Shown: positions 7,920-15,620 of the stretch, in pieces
Numbering within the stretch: position 1 is the first letter of the stretch
Layout: the number at the start of each line of letters is the position of its first letter
Origin: CAYOWK01 sp964407665
GTDB taxonomy: Bacteria > Pseudomonadota > Alphaproteobacteria > Caulobacterales > Hyphomonadaceae
Length of the DNA: 30,187 nucleotides
Reading direction: 5' to 3'
NCBI GenBank assembly: GCA_964407665.1
Contig: CAYOWK010000046.1
Span: 1 to 30,187 of the forward strand
Made by a program: the position numbers and the translations under genes
Notes under the pieces: generated by a model
Told to the model about the DNA's origin: nothing
Databases searched by the model: none
Seen by the model: the letters and a program-made list of their open reading frames with translations, nothing else

Positions 7920-8276
7920 ATGAAGGCGAACTTCGTTTTGACGGGCGCAGCGCTGGTTCTGGCTTCAGGTCTCTGGGGTTGCACGTCACAGGCCGATGGC
8001 AAGCAGCCGTCCGCGCTGCGAGACTCATGCATCAACCCGACGCAGATCGAAAAGCAGCAGATCGTGAGCAACAGCGAAATCCGCTTCACGATGAGAAATG
8101 GCGACGTCTGGGTGAACACGCTCACCAGCGCCTGCCCCGGCCTGAAGATCGACCAAGGCTTTACGTGGGAAGTGCGCGGCACGCTTGTCTGCTCGAACGA
8201 GCAGACGATCTATTCGCAGAGCGGCGCCCCTTGCCAGCTGGGTGAATTCAGCAGGGCCCCGGCCGCCGAAAAGTAG
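7920..8276 (+). CDS. Small secreted lipoprotein (DUF6491-like)
   Basis: A 118-residue protein. The N-terminus (MKANF, a hydrophobic stretch, then LASGLWGC) is a signal peptide ending in a lipobox-like sequence, with the lipidated Cys near residue 21. The -2 position is an unusual Trp. The mature part has three further Cys-containing motifs (DSCINPTQI, SACPGLKI, TLVCSNEQ, APCQLGEF) that could form disulfides in the periplasm. The arrangement 'C-I-x-x-x-x-I ... CPGL ... C ... CxLGEF' resembles small alphaproteobacterial DUF6491 proteins as I remember them; this is a tentative family call. The ATG at 7920 has a strong GGGAGAG ribosome-binding site, so the longer frame starting at 7863 is not the start. 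Confidence 0.75.
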   Translation: MKANFVLTGAALVLASGLWGCTSQADGKQPSALRDSCINPTQIEKQQIVSNSEIRFTMRNGDVWVNTLTSACPGLKIDQGFTWEVRGTLVCSNEQTIYSQSGAPCQLGEFSRAPAAEK

Positions 8277-8283
8277 CGTTGGG

Positions 8284-8523
8284 TCACCGTTCGTCGCGCG
8301 CCGTATTGGTGTCCAGCCACTCCTCGATTTCATCGAGCGTGGCCGAAAATTCGTAACCCTGGTTCCCGAACAGGATGGCGCCCGTCTCGTCGTTTCGGAG
8401 CATGTATCCGCCGTGTTCGGCAATCTTGCCGAACATCTTCTGCGCCTTCATCACGTGGACGCCATAACGCGCAGCGACACGCTTCACGCGTCGTTCCTGC
8501 GACGCGAGGGCGTGCTTGCTCAT
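8284..8523 (-). CDS. Conserved hypothetical protein coupled to guaA
   Basis: A 79-residue soluble, charged protein with an N-terminal basic helix (ERRVKRVAARYGVHVMKA) and a C-terminal acidic end (LDEIEEWLDTN). It has no signal peptide, membrane segment or recognisable domain. The ATG at 8523 overlaps the guaA TGA as ATGA, so translation is probably coupled to GMP synthase; a GTG two codons earlier is also possible. It converges with the lipoprotein gene, with 7 bp between the stops. I do not recognise the family. The sequence has the look of a small DNA- or RNA-contacting protein, but that is only an impression from the basic helix. Confidence 0.75.
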   Translation of the reverse strand: MSKHALASQERRVKRVAARYGVHVMKAQKMFGKIAEHGGYMLRNDETGAILFGNQGYEFSATLDEIEEWLDTNTARDER

Positions 8524-10109
8524 TCCCACTCGATTGTCCCCGGCGGCTTGCTTGTCACGTCGTAGACGACGCGGCTCACACCCTTCACTTCGTTGATGAT
8601 GCGGGTGGCGGTGCGGCCGAGCACGTTCATGTCGAAGGGGAAGAAATCGGCGGTCATGCCGTCTGTTGAGGTCACGGCGCGGAGGGCGAGCACGGATTCA
8701 TAGGTGCGCGCATCGCCCATCACGCCGACCGACTTCACCGGAAGCAGCACGGCGAAGGCCTGCCAGATGTCGTTGTAGAGGCCTGCTTTGCGGATCTCGT
8801 CGAGATAGATGGCGTCGGCCTTCTGGAGGATGGCGACGCGTTCGGCGGTGACCTCGCCGGGAATGCGGATCGCGAGGCCGGGCCCCGGGAAGGGGTGGCG
8901 TCCGACGAAAGCCGGCGGAAGGCCGAGTTCGCGTCCGAGCGCCCTCACCTCATCCTTGAACAGTTCGCGCAGCGGCTCGACCAGCTTGAGGCCCATCTTC
9001 TCCGGCAGGCCGCCGACGTTGTGGTGGGACTTGATGGTGACGGACGGTCCGCCGTCGAAGGAAACGCTTTCAATCACATCCGGGTAGAGCGTGCCCTGCG
9101 CCAGAAATTTTGCGCCGCCGACCTTGCGGGCCTCGCGCTCGAAAATGTCGATGAAGGTCTTGCCGATGAATTTGCGCTTGGCTTCCGGATCGGTGACCCC
9201 GGCGAGGCCGCCCAGGAACTCGTTTCCGGCGTCCACGTGCACGAGCGGAATGTTGTAGTGGTCGCGGAACAGGTTGACGACCTCCTCCGCCTCGTTGGCG
9301 CGCATAAGGCCAGTGTCCACGAACACGCAGGTGAGCTGGTCGCCGATGGCTTCGTGGATCAGCACGGCCGCGACGGATGAATCGACGCCGCCCGACAGGC
9401 CGCAGATGACCTTGGCGTCGCCGACCTGCGCGCGGATTTTCGCGATCTGCTCGGCGCGCAGCGCGGCCATGGTCCAGTCGCCGTTGCAGCCGGCTATGGT
9501 CTTCACGAAGTTCGACAGCAGCTTGCCGCCATCGGGCGTGTGAACCACTTCGGGGTGGAACATGGTGGTGTAGTAGCGGCGGCTCTCGTCGACCGCGATG
9601 GCGAACGGGGCGTTGGGCGAGGTGCCGACCACCTTGAAACCATCGGGCAGGCGGGTGACGCGGTCGCCGTGGCTCATCCAGACAGGATACTTGCCGCCAA
9701 CCTCCCAAAGGCCGTCGAACAGCGGCGAGGACTCGAGAATTTCAACATCGGCGCGACCGAATTCGGCGGCATGACCGCCCTCGACTTCGCCCCCGAGCTG
9801 AGTCGCCAGGGTCTGCTGGCCGTAGCAGATGCCGAGGATCGGGACGCCGGCGTCAAAGGCTGCCTGGGGCGCACGCGGGCTGTTTGCCCACATCACGCTG
9901 GAGGGACCGCCGGAGAAGATGATGGCCTTCGGGTTGAACCCGGCGGCCAGAATGGCTTCGGCGCGGTTGTAGGGGTGGACCTCGCAGTAGACGCCGATCT
10001 CGCGCAGGCGGCGGGCGATCAGCTGGGTGACCTGGCTGCCGAAATCGACAATCAGCACCCGTTCATGGGCGGCTTTTGCGGGGGTTTGGGAGGGGGTGTT
10101 GGGTTCCAT
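8520..10109 (-). CDS. guaA: GMP synthase (glutamine-hydrolysing)
   Basis: GuaA converts XMP to GMP using ATP and ammonia released from glutamine. The 529 residues hold, in order, a class I glutamine amidotransferase domain with nucleophile Cys95 (GICYGQQ) and His185/Glu187 (FHPEV), an ATP pyrophosphatase domain with the P-loop SGGVDSS (239-245), and the C-terminal dimerisation domain ending in the family's invariant KPPGTIEWE. The length is normal apart from a short N-terminal extension of about 15 residues before the first strand. The ATG at 10109 is the start. The downstream 79-aa gene overlaps its stop. Nothing in the sequence suggests loss of function. Confidence 0.99.
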   Translation of the reverse strand: MEPNTPSQTPAKAAHERVLIVDFGSQVTQLIARRLREIGVYCEVHPYNRAEAILAAGFNPKAIIFSGGPSSVMWANSPRAPQAAFDAGVPILGICYGQQTLATQLGGEVEGGHAAEFGRADVEILESSPLFDGLWEVGGKYPVWMSHGDRVTRLPDGFKVVGTSPNAPFAIAVDESRRYYTTMFHPEVVHTPDGGKLLSNFVKTIAGCNGDWTMAALRAEQIAKIRAQVGDAKVICGLSGGVDSSVAAVLIHEAIGDQLTCVFVDTGLMRANEAEEVVNLFRDHYNIPLVHVDAGNEFLGGLAGVTDPEAKRKFIGKTFIDIFEREARKVGGAKFLAQGTLYPDVIESVSFDGGPSVTIKSHHNVGGLPEKMGLKLVEPLRELFKDEVRALGRELGLPPAFVGRHPFPGPGLAIRIPGEVTAERVAILQKADAIYLDEIRKAGLYNDIWQAFAVLLPVKSVGVMGDARTYESVLALRAVTSTDGMTADFFPFDMNVLGRTATRIINEVKGVSRVVYDVTSKPPGTIEWE

Positions 10110-10165
10110 GGCGCGATTTGCCGTGACCCGCGCACTTCGTCAACCGGCGCCGCGGGATGTGGGCT

Positions 10166-10414
10166 TCAAACCTCGTCGAAGGTGGATGGCAGCTCGCCGG
10201 AGCGGAACAAGATGACCGGCGTGTCGTCATAGTCGCCCATTTCGGCGTCGGCTGTAACCGAGAAGGCCACCACACCCAGCCTGAGCGGCGCCAGACGCTC
10301 GCCGCGCCGGATGGCTTCGGCGGCGGTCTTGCAGCTGACCTGCGGCTCCGCCCTCAAGGCCTTGCCCCGGCCGGCGACGTAGCTTTGAAGGATGTAGAGG
10401 GTTTCGGTGGCCAC
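10166..10414 (-). CDS. Conserved hypothetical protein, 82 aa
   Basis: A short soluble protein that begins TLYILQSYVAGRG and ends in an acidic tail after PVILFRSGELP. It has a two-layer alpha/beta pattern: a strand, a helix rich in Ala/Glu/Arg, and two strands. I recognise it as a widespread alphaproteobacterial hypothetical of unknown role, from memory and without a search. The start is GTG at 10414. It follows the 159-aa membrane protein gene by only 6 bp, so it is probably the last gene of that minus-strand operon. Confidence 0.78.
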   Translation of the reverse strand: MATETLYILQSYVAGRGKALRAEPQVSCKTAAEAIRRGERLAPLRLGVVAFSVTADAEMGDYDDTPVILFRSGELPSTFDEV

Positions 10415-10420
10415 GGCGTA

Positions 10421-10900
10421 TCAGGACCCTTCCGGCAGATCAGTCAATGGCGGAAGCACAAAGCCGCCGCGCTCAACCTCCACCCACTCGCCGACCCGGG
10501 CCGGCAGGAATATCCCCATCGCCTGCGAGCGGTTGGGGGTGATCCTGTAGTAGCGGCCCAGAAGCTTCTTTTCGTACCGGGCGTCGATCTCGCTGAAAGG
10601 CAGGAACAGGGGCGGATGGAACAGGCCCAGGAGCAGGATGGATTTCAGCCCGATGCCCTGCTTCGTAACCGCGATCTGGACGCCGCTACGATAACTGACC
10701 TTGAGCCATCCCCGGCCCATGGCGAGCGAGACGCCAGACTTCCGGGCAGCGCCCTCCGGCCACGTCTCCCCCTTGTACCACATCGCCAGTTCGCCCCAGC
10801 CGCTCAGGGACGACAGGATGAGCAGCACGAGCGACCACATGGCCATGAATGCCAGCGGAAAGCCGACGACGATCAGCCCCATCAGAACAGAGGGGTCCAT
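10421..10900 (-). CDS. Hypothetical membrane-anchored protein, 159 aa
   Basis: The first about 30 residues form one strongly hydrophobic segment (VLMGLIVVGFPLAFMAMWSLVLLILSS). The rest is a soluble beta-rich domain resembling the membrane-anchored PH-like proteins encoded next to it, with a second hydrophobic patch near SILLLGLFHPPLFLPF. The ATG at 10900 shares one base with the preceding stop codon (TGATG), so it is translationally coupled to the 169-aa gene. The exact family was not recognised. It appears to be the third gene of a 4-gene operon (11894 down to 10166) and may act with its two PH-like neighbours at the inner membrane. Confidence 0.78.
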   Translation of the reverse strand: MDPSVLMGLIVVGFPLAFMAMWSLVLLILSSLSGWGELAMWYKGETWPEGAARKSGVSLAMGRGWLKVSYRSGVQIAVTKQGIGLKSILLLGLFHPPLFLPFSEIDARYEKKLLGRYYRITPNRSQAMGIFLPARVGEWVEVERGGFVLPPLTDLPEGS

Positions 10901-11409
10901 CAGTGAGCCTCCGACAGGGCGCGGGCGCGGAAGGCGTTCATCACGTCGGCCAGTTCATGCGCGGAGACGCCGTAAGTGTCTGGCAGCACGCCTGCAGCGC
11001 CGACGATGGATCGGCTCACTTCAGCGAGGTTCGGATGGGCGGCTACGTCCTGTGCGGTTTCGAACGTCACGAGGGTGTTCATGTAGATCCGGCCGGTCGC
11101 GAAGGGAGAACACTCGATCCACTTGCGGCTGAAGGACTTGAACAGGGTGCGGCAGGTGAAACCGTCCCGGTCCAGCGTCAGGCTGGCGCCGACGCCGATC
11201 ATCTGCGGCAGCGCGATCAGTGCGCAGAGGAGAAAGAAGCCGCCTGCGCCGTAGAAGACCGTCGGGTCTTCATCCGGCCCTACCCAGAGCGCAATGGCGA
11301 CAAAGCCGGCGCAGATCAAGAACACGCCCAGCCATTTCGCCCGGCCCGGCTTGAAGTCGATGCGATCCGGGAGCGGATCGCCATCGGTGTCGAGCCATGG
11401 TTCGTTCAT
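10900..11409 (-). CDS. STM3941-like/PH-like membrane protein, copy 1
   Basis: A 169-residue protein: a short cytosolic N-terminus, two membrane segments (LGVFLICAGFVAIALW and VFYGAGGFFLLCALIAL), then a domain of strands with a terminal helix (ELADVMNAFRARALSEAH). This fits the STM3941/PH-like membrane families. The last helix and the overall layout match those of the protein encoded just upstream (LAALMNRFRDRALAEAAT), so the two look like tandem paralogues. The start ATG overlaps the upstream stop by 4 bases (ATGA). The function is unknown. Confidence 0.82.
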   Translation of the reverse strand: MNEPWLDTDGDPLPDRIDFKPGRAKWLGVFLICAGFVAIALWVGPDEDPTVFYGAGGFFLLCALIALPQMIGVGASLTLDRDGFTCRTLFKSFSRKWIECSPFATGRIYMNTLVTFETAQDVAAHPNLAEVSRSIVGAAGVLPDTYGVSAHELADVMNAFRARALSEAH

Positions 11410-11894
11410 GTGGCCGCCTCCGCGAGGGCGCGGTCACGGAAGCGGTTCATAAGAGCAGCAAGATCGTCTGCGAGCATACCAAAAACCGGAACGTGCAGTT
11501 CAGTATCGTCAGGCCTACGGCAAACTATGACAGGCCAAATTACTGATCCGCGCAAAGGGTCATTGCGAAATTCAGAACAATCCACCCAACGGCACTCTAT
11601 TCGGTCGCCAAACTGCCTGACCTGAAAGCCGAGAGGGGTCAGGCGAAGTGAAGAAATCTGGGGAATCATCTGCGAAACGAGCCCCACAAAGAGAACTCCG
11701 CAATAAATAGCGGCGACCCAGCGCAACTTGTCTCCTTCAAACGGCGCTTCCAGATTTCCGGGGATCAGCCACCAAACCAGCACGCCTGTAGCGACAACCA
11801 CGCGAGCCCGCTTCAACTGCTGCACGCGTGATGGCACGAGGTCCACTCGCTCAGGGAGTTGCTCACTCTCGAACCTTAAATCGCCGATCGCCAT
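11406..11894 (-). CDS. STM3941-like/PH-like membrane protein, copy 2
   Basis: A 162-residue first gene of the operon with the same plan as the next gene: two hydrophobic segments (VVVATGVLVWWLIPG and AAIYCGVLFVGLVSQMI), a beta-rich PH-like domain (LRLTPLGFQVRQF) and a closing amphipathic helix. Its base composition differs. The stretch around 11500-11880 is visibly less GC-rich than both neighbours, which may mean this paralogue came from elsewhere or evolves fast. The ATG at 11894 is the start. No partner or substrate can be inferred from the sequence. Confidence 0.82.
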   Translation of the reverse strand: MAIGDLRFESEQLPERVDLVPSRVQQLKRARVVVATGVLVWWLIPGNLEAPFEGDKLRWVAAIYCGVLFVGLVSQMIPQISSLRLTPLGFQVRQFGDRIECRWVDCSEFRNDPLRGSVIWPVIVCRRPDDTELHVPVFGMLADDLAALMNRFRDRALAEAAT

Positions 11895-11955
11895 CCGCCC
11901 CTAGCGCCCCTGATTTCGCTGCCGCCCCCACAACATAGTCAGGAATATTTTCCTA

Positions 11956-13263
11956 TCAAGTCTTCCTCCGCATCACGGCCATGAAGAACCCGTCGGCGCC
12001 CGCAGTCTTCGGCGTCAGCCGCACAGACCCGTCCGGGCGGCGGCAGCGGCGGACCAGCTTCGCTCCGGCGTCTGTCAGCTGGCCAGAGCGGGCGGCGTGT
12101 TCGGCTGCGTCTTCCTGAACAAAGTCGGCCCGGTCGGCGAGGAAGGCCGCCACCTGATCCTCGTTCTCCTCCATCAGGAAGGAGCACGTGACGTAAACCA
12201 GCCGGCCGCCGGGCTTCACGTAGTTGCAGGCTGTGCGCAGGATCGTGGCCTGGTCCTCGCGGCGCTTTTCAAGCGCGTTGGGCTGGAGGCGCCATTTGGC
12301 GTCCGGCCTGCGGCGCCAGGTGCCTGTTCCTGTGCAGGGCGCGTCGATCATCACAAGATCCATCGTCCCGGCCAGGTCGTCGAGCGATGCGTTCTCTTTC
12401 GGGTGGCGCAGCTGCACGTTGCGGATGCCGGCGCGATCGATGCGCGGGATCAGCGCGGAGAGGCGCTTGCCGTCGATGTCGTGACTGAATATCTGGCCCC
12501 GGTTTTCCATCATGGCGGCCATCGCGATGGTCTTGCCGCCGCCGCCGGCGCAATAGTCCAGCACCTGCTCGCCCGGCGCGGCGCAGGATGCCGCCGACGC
12601 GATCTGCGAGCCCATGTCCTGCACTTCGACCCAGCCCTTTGAATAGGCCGGGATCGCTTCGACGCTTTCGCCGCGATCCACGGCTTCGGGCGCGATCATC
12701 CGGAAACCGTTGACCAGTTCGGGCAGTTTCTTCGCGCGCACGCTTTCCAGCGCCCGCCCGGCCTTTTCAGCGTCGGCCTTCAGCGTGTTGATGCGCAGGT
12801 CGACGTCAGCACGCTCGGCCATCGCGACGGCTTCGGGGATCACGTTATCGCCGAAGGCGCGCTGGAGATGGGGCGTCAGCCATTCGGGGAAGTCGCCTTT
12901 TACGTGGAGGGGGCCGGAGGGGTCGGGGGCCATGAGGAGGGCTTCGCGCTCCTGGCCGGAGAGGGCCGAGGGAGCGTGGTCGTCCTTGAAGGCGGTCTCC
13001 ACTTTGCGGACGTCCCAGCCCCAGGCGAGTTTCAGGGCGCCGAGGGCCAGGGCGCGGGGGCCGGTGGTCTCCATCTGGTGTTCGATGGAGTTCTTCCGGC
13101 GCAGCGCATCGAGCACCAGACCGGAGACCCAGGCGCGGTCCTTCGAGCCGGCGAAGCGGGAGCGCTTGCCCCAGTCGCGCACGGCGTCCTTCACCGGCGT
13201 ACGCCGCTCGGTGACGTCTCTCAGGACTTCTATCGCCGCTGCAATGCGGCCTCCGTCTCTCAT
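11956..13263 (-). CDS. RsmB/NOP family RNA (cytosine-C5)-methyltransferase
   Basis: This 435-residue protein most likely methylates cytosine C5 in 16S rRNA using S-adenosylmethionine. The N-terminal part (1-150) is the NusB/RsmB-like helical region. The Rossmann methyltransferase core follows, with SAM motif LDYCAGGGGK (235-244), motif IV DAPCTGTG carrying Cys310, and motif VI VYVTCS carrying Cys360. The two-cysteine arrangement is that of the RNA m5C enzymes. The ATG at 13263 overlaps the DUF3088 stop by 4 bases (ATGA), so the two genes form one operon. It could be RsmB or a paralogue of different rRNA target, so I leave the symbol blank. Confidence 0.93.
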   Translation of the reverse strand: MRDGGRIAAAIEVLRDVTERRTPVKDAVRDWGKRSRFAGSKDRAWVSGLVLDALRRKNSIEHQMETTGPRALALGALKLAWGWDVRKVETAFKDDHAPSALSGQEREALLMAPDPSGPLHVKGDFPEWLTPHLQRAFGDNVIPEAVAMAERADVDLRINTLKADAEKAGRALESVRAKKLPELVNGFRMIAPEAVDRGESVEAIPAYSKGWVEVQDMGSQIASAASCAAPGEQVLDYCAGGGGKTIAMAAMMENRGQIFSHDIDGKRLSALIPRIDRAGIRNVQLRHPKENASLDDLAGTMDLVMIDAPCTGTGTWRRRPDAKWRLQPNALEKRREDQATILRTACNYVKPGGRLVYVTCSFLMEENEDQVAAFLADRADFVQEDAAEHAARSGQLTDAGAKLVRRCRRPDGSVRLTPKTAGADGFFMAVMRRKT

Positions 13264-13592
13264 GGGTGCGGCCCTGCCCCGCCGTGGCGGTGGGCCAGCG
13301 TCCGGCCGATGTCGCGGACGTCGGTGAGGACCGCGTACCGGCCAACAACCGTGGCGTCCCCGGGCGCCCGTTCGGCGTCCATCACCAGCATCGGCAGGCC
13401 CTGCCAGGCCTCGCCGACGAGGTCGATCACATCCTGACGGGGGCGGGGAAAGGCGACCCGGCGGACATCGATCCGTGTGGCCCAGCCCGGATTGGCCAGA
13501 AGCGCGCCTTCCAGCGCCGCGCAGTCGTGGCAGTACCAGTCAAAGCCGCCGTCGCCGAAGGGGGCTTTCAGAAGGAAGAGGATGTCTTTCAT
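13260..13592 (-). CDS. DUF3088 domain-containing protein
   Basis: A 110-residue protein starting MKDILFLLKAPF, followed by WYCHDCAALEGALL (a CxxC motif, Cys21/Cys24 approximately), IDVRRVAFPRPRQDVIDLVGE and LPMLVM. This is the signature of DUF3088, a thioredoxin/glutaredoxin-like small family. The CxxC suggests redox or metal binding; that is an inference. The ATG at 13592 is the start. Its stop overlaps the start of the RNA methyltransferase, so the two are co-translated. Confidence 0.88.
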   Translation of the reverse strand: MKDILFLLKAPFGDGGFDWYCHDCAALEGALLANPGWATRIDVRRVAFPRPRQDVIDLVGEAWQGLPMLVMDAERAPGDATVVGRYAVLTDVRDIGRTLAHRHGGAGPHP

Positions 13593-13625
13593 GGGCGCTG
13601 TCCTAGACCGGGCCGGGCGTCGTGG

Positions 13626-13814
13626 CTATCCGCCCCCATTGCGGCGGCCGGACAGGAAGGCCCAGGCGAGCAGCCCCAGCACGATCAGGCCGCCCAGCGC
13701 CATCAGGATGGAGGCGCCCGCCGGTCCGGCAGATCGCATGAGCAATCCCAGCCCTACGGCCGCCCCGAAACCGAAGCCGGCGAGGATCATCGTCCTTGCG
13801 GAACCCTTCTTCAT
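13626..13814 (-). CDS. Small two-helix membrane protein, 62 aa
   Basis: This short gene is the 3' part of a longer minus-strand frame that otherwise shadows the HIBCH gene. From the ATG at 13814 it encodes MKKGSARTMILAGFGFGAA..., a basic N-terminus, then two hydrophobic segments separated by a short MRSAGPAG turn, and a positively charged C-terminus (SGRRNGGG). The stop is TAG at 13626. The ribosome-binding site is weak (AGGATA/GGCGGA). It lies 33 bp upstream of the DUF3088 start in the same direction, so it may lead that operon. The function is unknown. Confidence 0.6.
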   Translation of the reverse strand: MKKGSARTMILAGFGFGAAVGLGLLMRSAGPAGASILMALGGLIVLGLLAWAFLSGRRNGGG

Positions 13815-13928
13815 GCGAATCCGCCCTATCCTGCTCTGAGGCCTGTTTCGCCTGCCCCTACCAGAGAAGGCCTTTGCTCCGGAAGGTCTGGGCGGTAGGC
13901 AGAGGGCCGAACGCCGGAGAACACCGCC

Positions 13929-14969
13929 TTGACCCAGGACGTCATCATTCGCCGTGAAGGCGCTGCAGGCCGCATCACGCTCAACCGCCCGGGAGCCCTG
14001 CACGGGCTGACGACGGAGATGTGCGTTGCGATGCATGCGGCGCTTCTGGCGTGGCGGGACGATCCGGCCGTGAAGCTGGTTCTGGTGGATCATGCGCCGG
14101 GCACGCGGGGCTTCTGCGCCGGGGGCGATATCCGCCAGCTCTATGAGGACATCGCCAGCGACCCGGCCTCCGCCGATGCGTTCTTCGAGATCGAGTACCG
14201 GCTGAACGCGCTGATCAAGTCGTACATCAAGCCGTATGTGGCGTTTGTCGACGGCGTGGTCATGGGCGGCGGCGTTGGCGTCAGCGTGCATGGCGAGTTC
14301 TGCGTCGCCACCGAGCGGACCGTGTTTGCGATGCCGGAGACAGGCATCGGCTTCTTCCCGGATGTCGGCGGCGGCTGGTTCCTGCCGCGTCTCGGGCTGC
14401 CGGTCGGGCTGTGGCTGGGGCTGACCGGACACCGGCTGAAGGGCGGCGAGGTTGCGAGCATCGGGATCGCTTCGCACTTCATGGAGTCGGAGGTCGTCGA
14501 GGCGGTGAAGGCGTCGCTGGTGCAGAACGAGTTCGACCTTCTCTATGCGATGGAGTGGGACGAGACGGGCGAGTTCGAGAAATACGTGCCCGTGATCCAG
14601 CGCTGCTTCGGCAAGCCCACCGTCGAGGCGATCATCGCCGAGCTCGAGGAGGTCGGCGGCGACTGGGCGGACCAGCAGCTGAAGGCGCTCCGTTCGCGCT
14701 CGCCGCTGGCGCTCAAGGTCACGCTTCGCCAGATGACGGAAGGCGCTGCGGCGCAGGACTTCAACGAGGTCATGCGGATGGAGCGGCGTCTGGCGAAGCG
14801 GATGATCCGGCAGCCGGATTTCGCCGAGGGCGTGCGGGCGGTGGTGATCGACAAGGACAACAAGCCCGACTGGCAGCCCGCCTCGCTATCGTGGGTGTCG
14901 GACGAGGTTGTGGACGCGATGTTCGCACCGCTGCCGGATGATGAGGAACTGACGTTTCCGGATCTTTGA
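13929..14969 (+). CDS. 3-hydroxyisobutyryl-CoA hydrolase (HIBCH-type)
   Basis: HIBCH removes CoA from 3-hydroxyisobutyryl-CoA in valine catabolism, and the free acid is then oxidised by the dehydrogenase encoded at 15883. The 346 residues show the crotonase fold: GFCAGGDIRQLYED (61-74), the oxyanion-hole glycines in VMGGGVGVSV (111-120), and PETGIGFFPDVGGGW (136-150) with Glu137 and Asp145 at the positions of the catalytic residues of HIBCH. The second half carries the family's extra C-terminal domain, so this is not an ordinary enoyl-CoA hydratase of about 260 residues. The start is TTG at 13929, after a CCGGAG-type ribosome-binding site 10 bp away. It is separated from mmsB only by hairpin-rich repeats. 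Confidence 0.92.
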   Translation: MTQDVIIRREGAAGRITLNRPGALHGLTTEMCVAMHAALLAWRDDPAVKLVLVDHAPGTRGFCAGGDIRQLYEDIASDPASADAFFEIEYRLNALIKSYIKPYVAFVDGVVMGGGVGVSVHGEFCVATERTVFAMPETGIGFFPDVGGGWFLPRLGLPVGLWLGLTGHRLKGGEVASIGIASHFMESEVVEAVKASLVQNEFDLLYAMEWDETGEFEKYVPVIQRCFGKPTVEAIIAELEEVGGDWADQQLKALRSRSPLALKVTLRQMTEGAAAQDFNEVMRMERRLAKRMIRQPDFAEGVRAVVIDKDNKPDWQPASLSWVSDEVVDAMFAPLPDDEELTFPDL

Positions 14970-15210
14970 TGCTGGTCCGGTTTCAGATTAGTCAGGGTGG
15001 GCGGCGGCGAAGCCGCCCGTCCCCCCGAGCGGGGGGACCGGGCGCGGCGCATGCCGCGACCGAGGGGGGCTTGGCCTCTCCACTCACGCTGATGGCCGTT
15101 CATGGTGCAATCACCGTTACCCCCACCCGGCCCCTTCGGGTCCGACCTCCCCCGCTCGGGGGAGGTGGCGCTTCGCGCCTGAGTCCCCCATCGTCACACC
15201 GCCTCCTTCG
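14970..15210. repeat. Run of REP-like hairpins downstream of HIBCH
   Basis: No gene is visible here. At least five perfect or near-perfect hairpins follow each other: GGCGGC/GCCGCC (15003-15017), GTCCCCCC/GGGGGGAC (15019-15038), CGCGGC/GCCGCG (15043-15058), ACCTCCCCC/GGGGGAGGT (15145-15166) and GGCG/CGCC (15167-15179). They may include a terminator for the HIBCH gene, although none has a clear T-run. The style matches bacterial REP/palindromic elements. Confidence 0.7.
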
Positions 15211-15472
15211 GACCGGCGTGAGCCGTCCGTTTTGCTGTAGCTCCCCTCCCGAAACGTGGGAGGACGGGGCGCGTGGGGACGCGCCGTCTTGTATAAGCTG
15301 CCAGCTTGCGCTGGCCGGTTGCGTGTTCCCACGCGCCCCGAACGGACGTTTTTGAGCCGGTGGTTGGGGCGGGTTTATTGACCCTCATCCTCATCCCGTC
15401 TCAACGCGCATGGACGCCGCCGTCCATGGTCACCCCCGGTTTGAATCACAATCCCGGGGACAGGTGTTTCAG
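15211..15472 (-). repeat. Structured interspersed repeat, copy B (inverted)
   Basis: The reverse complement of this segment matches copy A at 181-459. It shows 130 identical bases (15343-15472), then a variable stem-loop part, then the shared 21-bp end (15211-15231). Its hairpins differ in sequence but keep their pairing: the outer stem is perfect over 12 bp (GGGGCGCGTGGG / CCCACGCGCCCC), the inner one is GCCAGC-GCAA-GCTGGC, and a CCTCCC/GGGAGG stem replaces copy A's GCCTC/GAGGC. The small ORFs through it are the same by-products as in copy A. Confidence 0.85.
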
Positions 15473-15620
15473 CCGGGAGAGGGTAATGCGCCCCGCCCGG
15501 CTCCGCGCCGTCCGTGCGCCTGTCGTTCGAAAGTCCGGTGGCCCCCGAACCCTCCCATGACAGGCGCGGAGGGGAGTTTAGGGGGCACGGGAGTCCTCGG
15601 AATTGGGGGCCTGTGCTTTC

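Noticed and set aside
181..15472. Repeat pair as terminal inverted repeats of a transposon
   Set aside because: The bracketed 14.7 kb contains core genes such as ilvD and guaA and no transposase, so the segment is not a transposon. The copies are more likely independent insertions.
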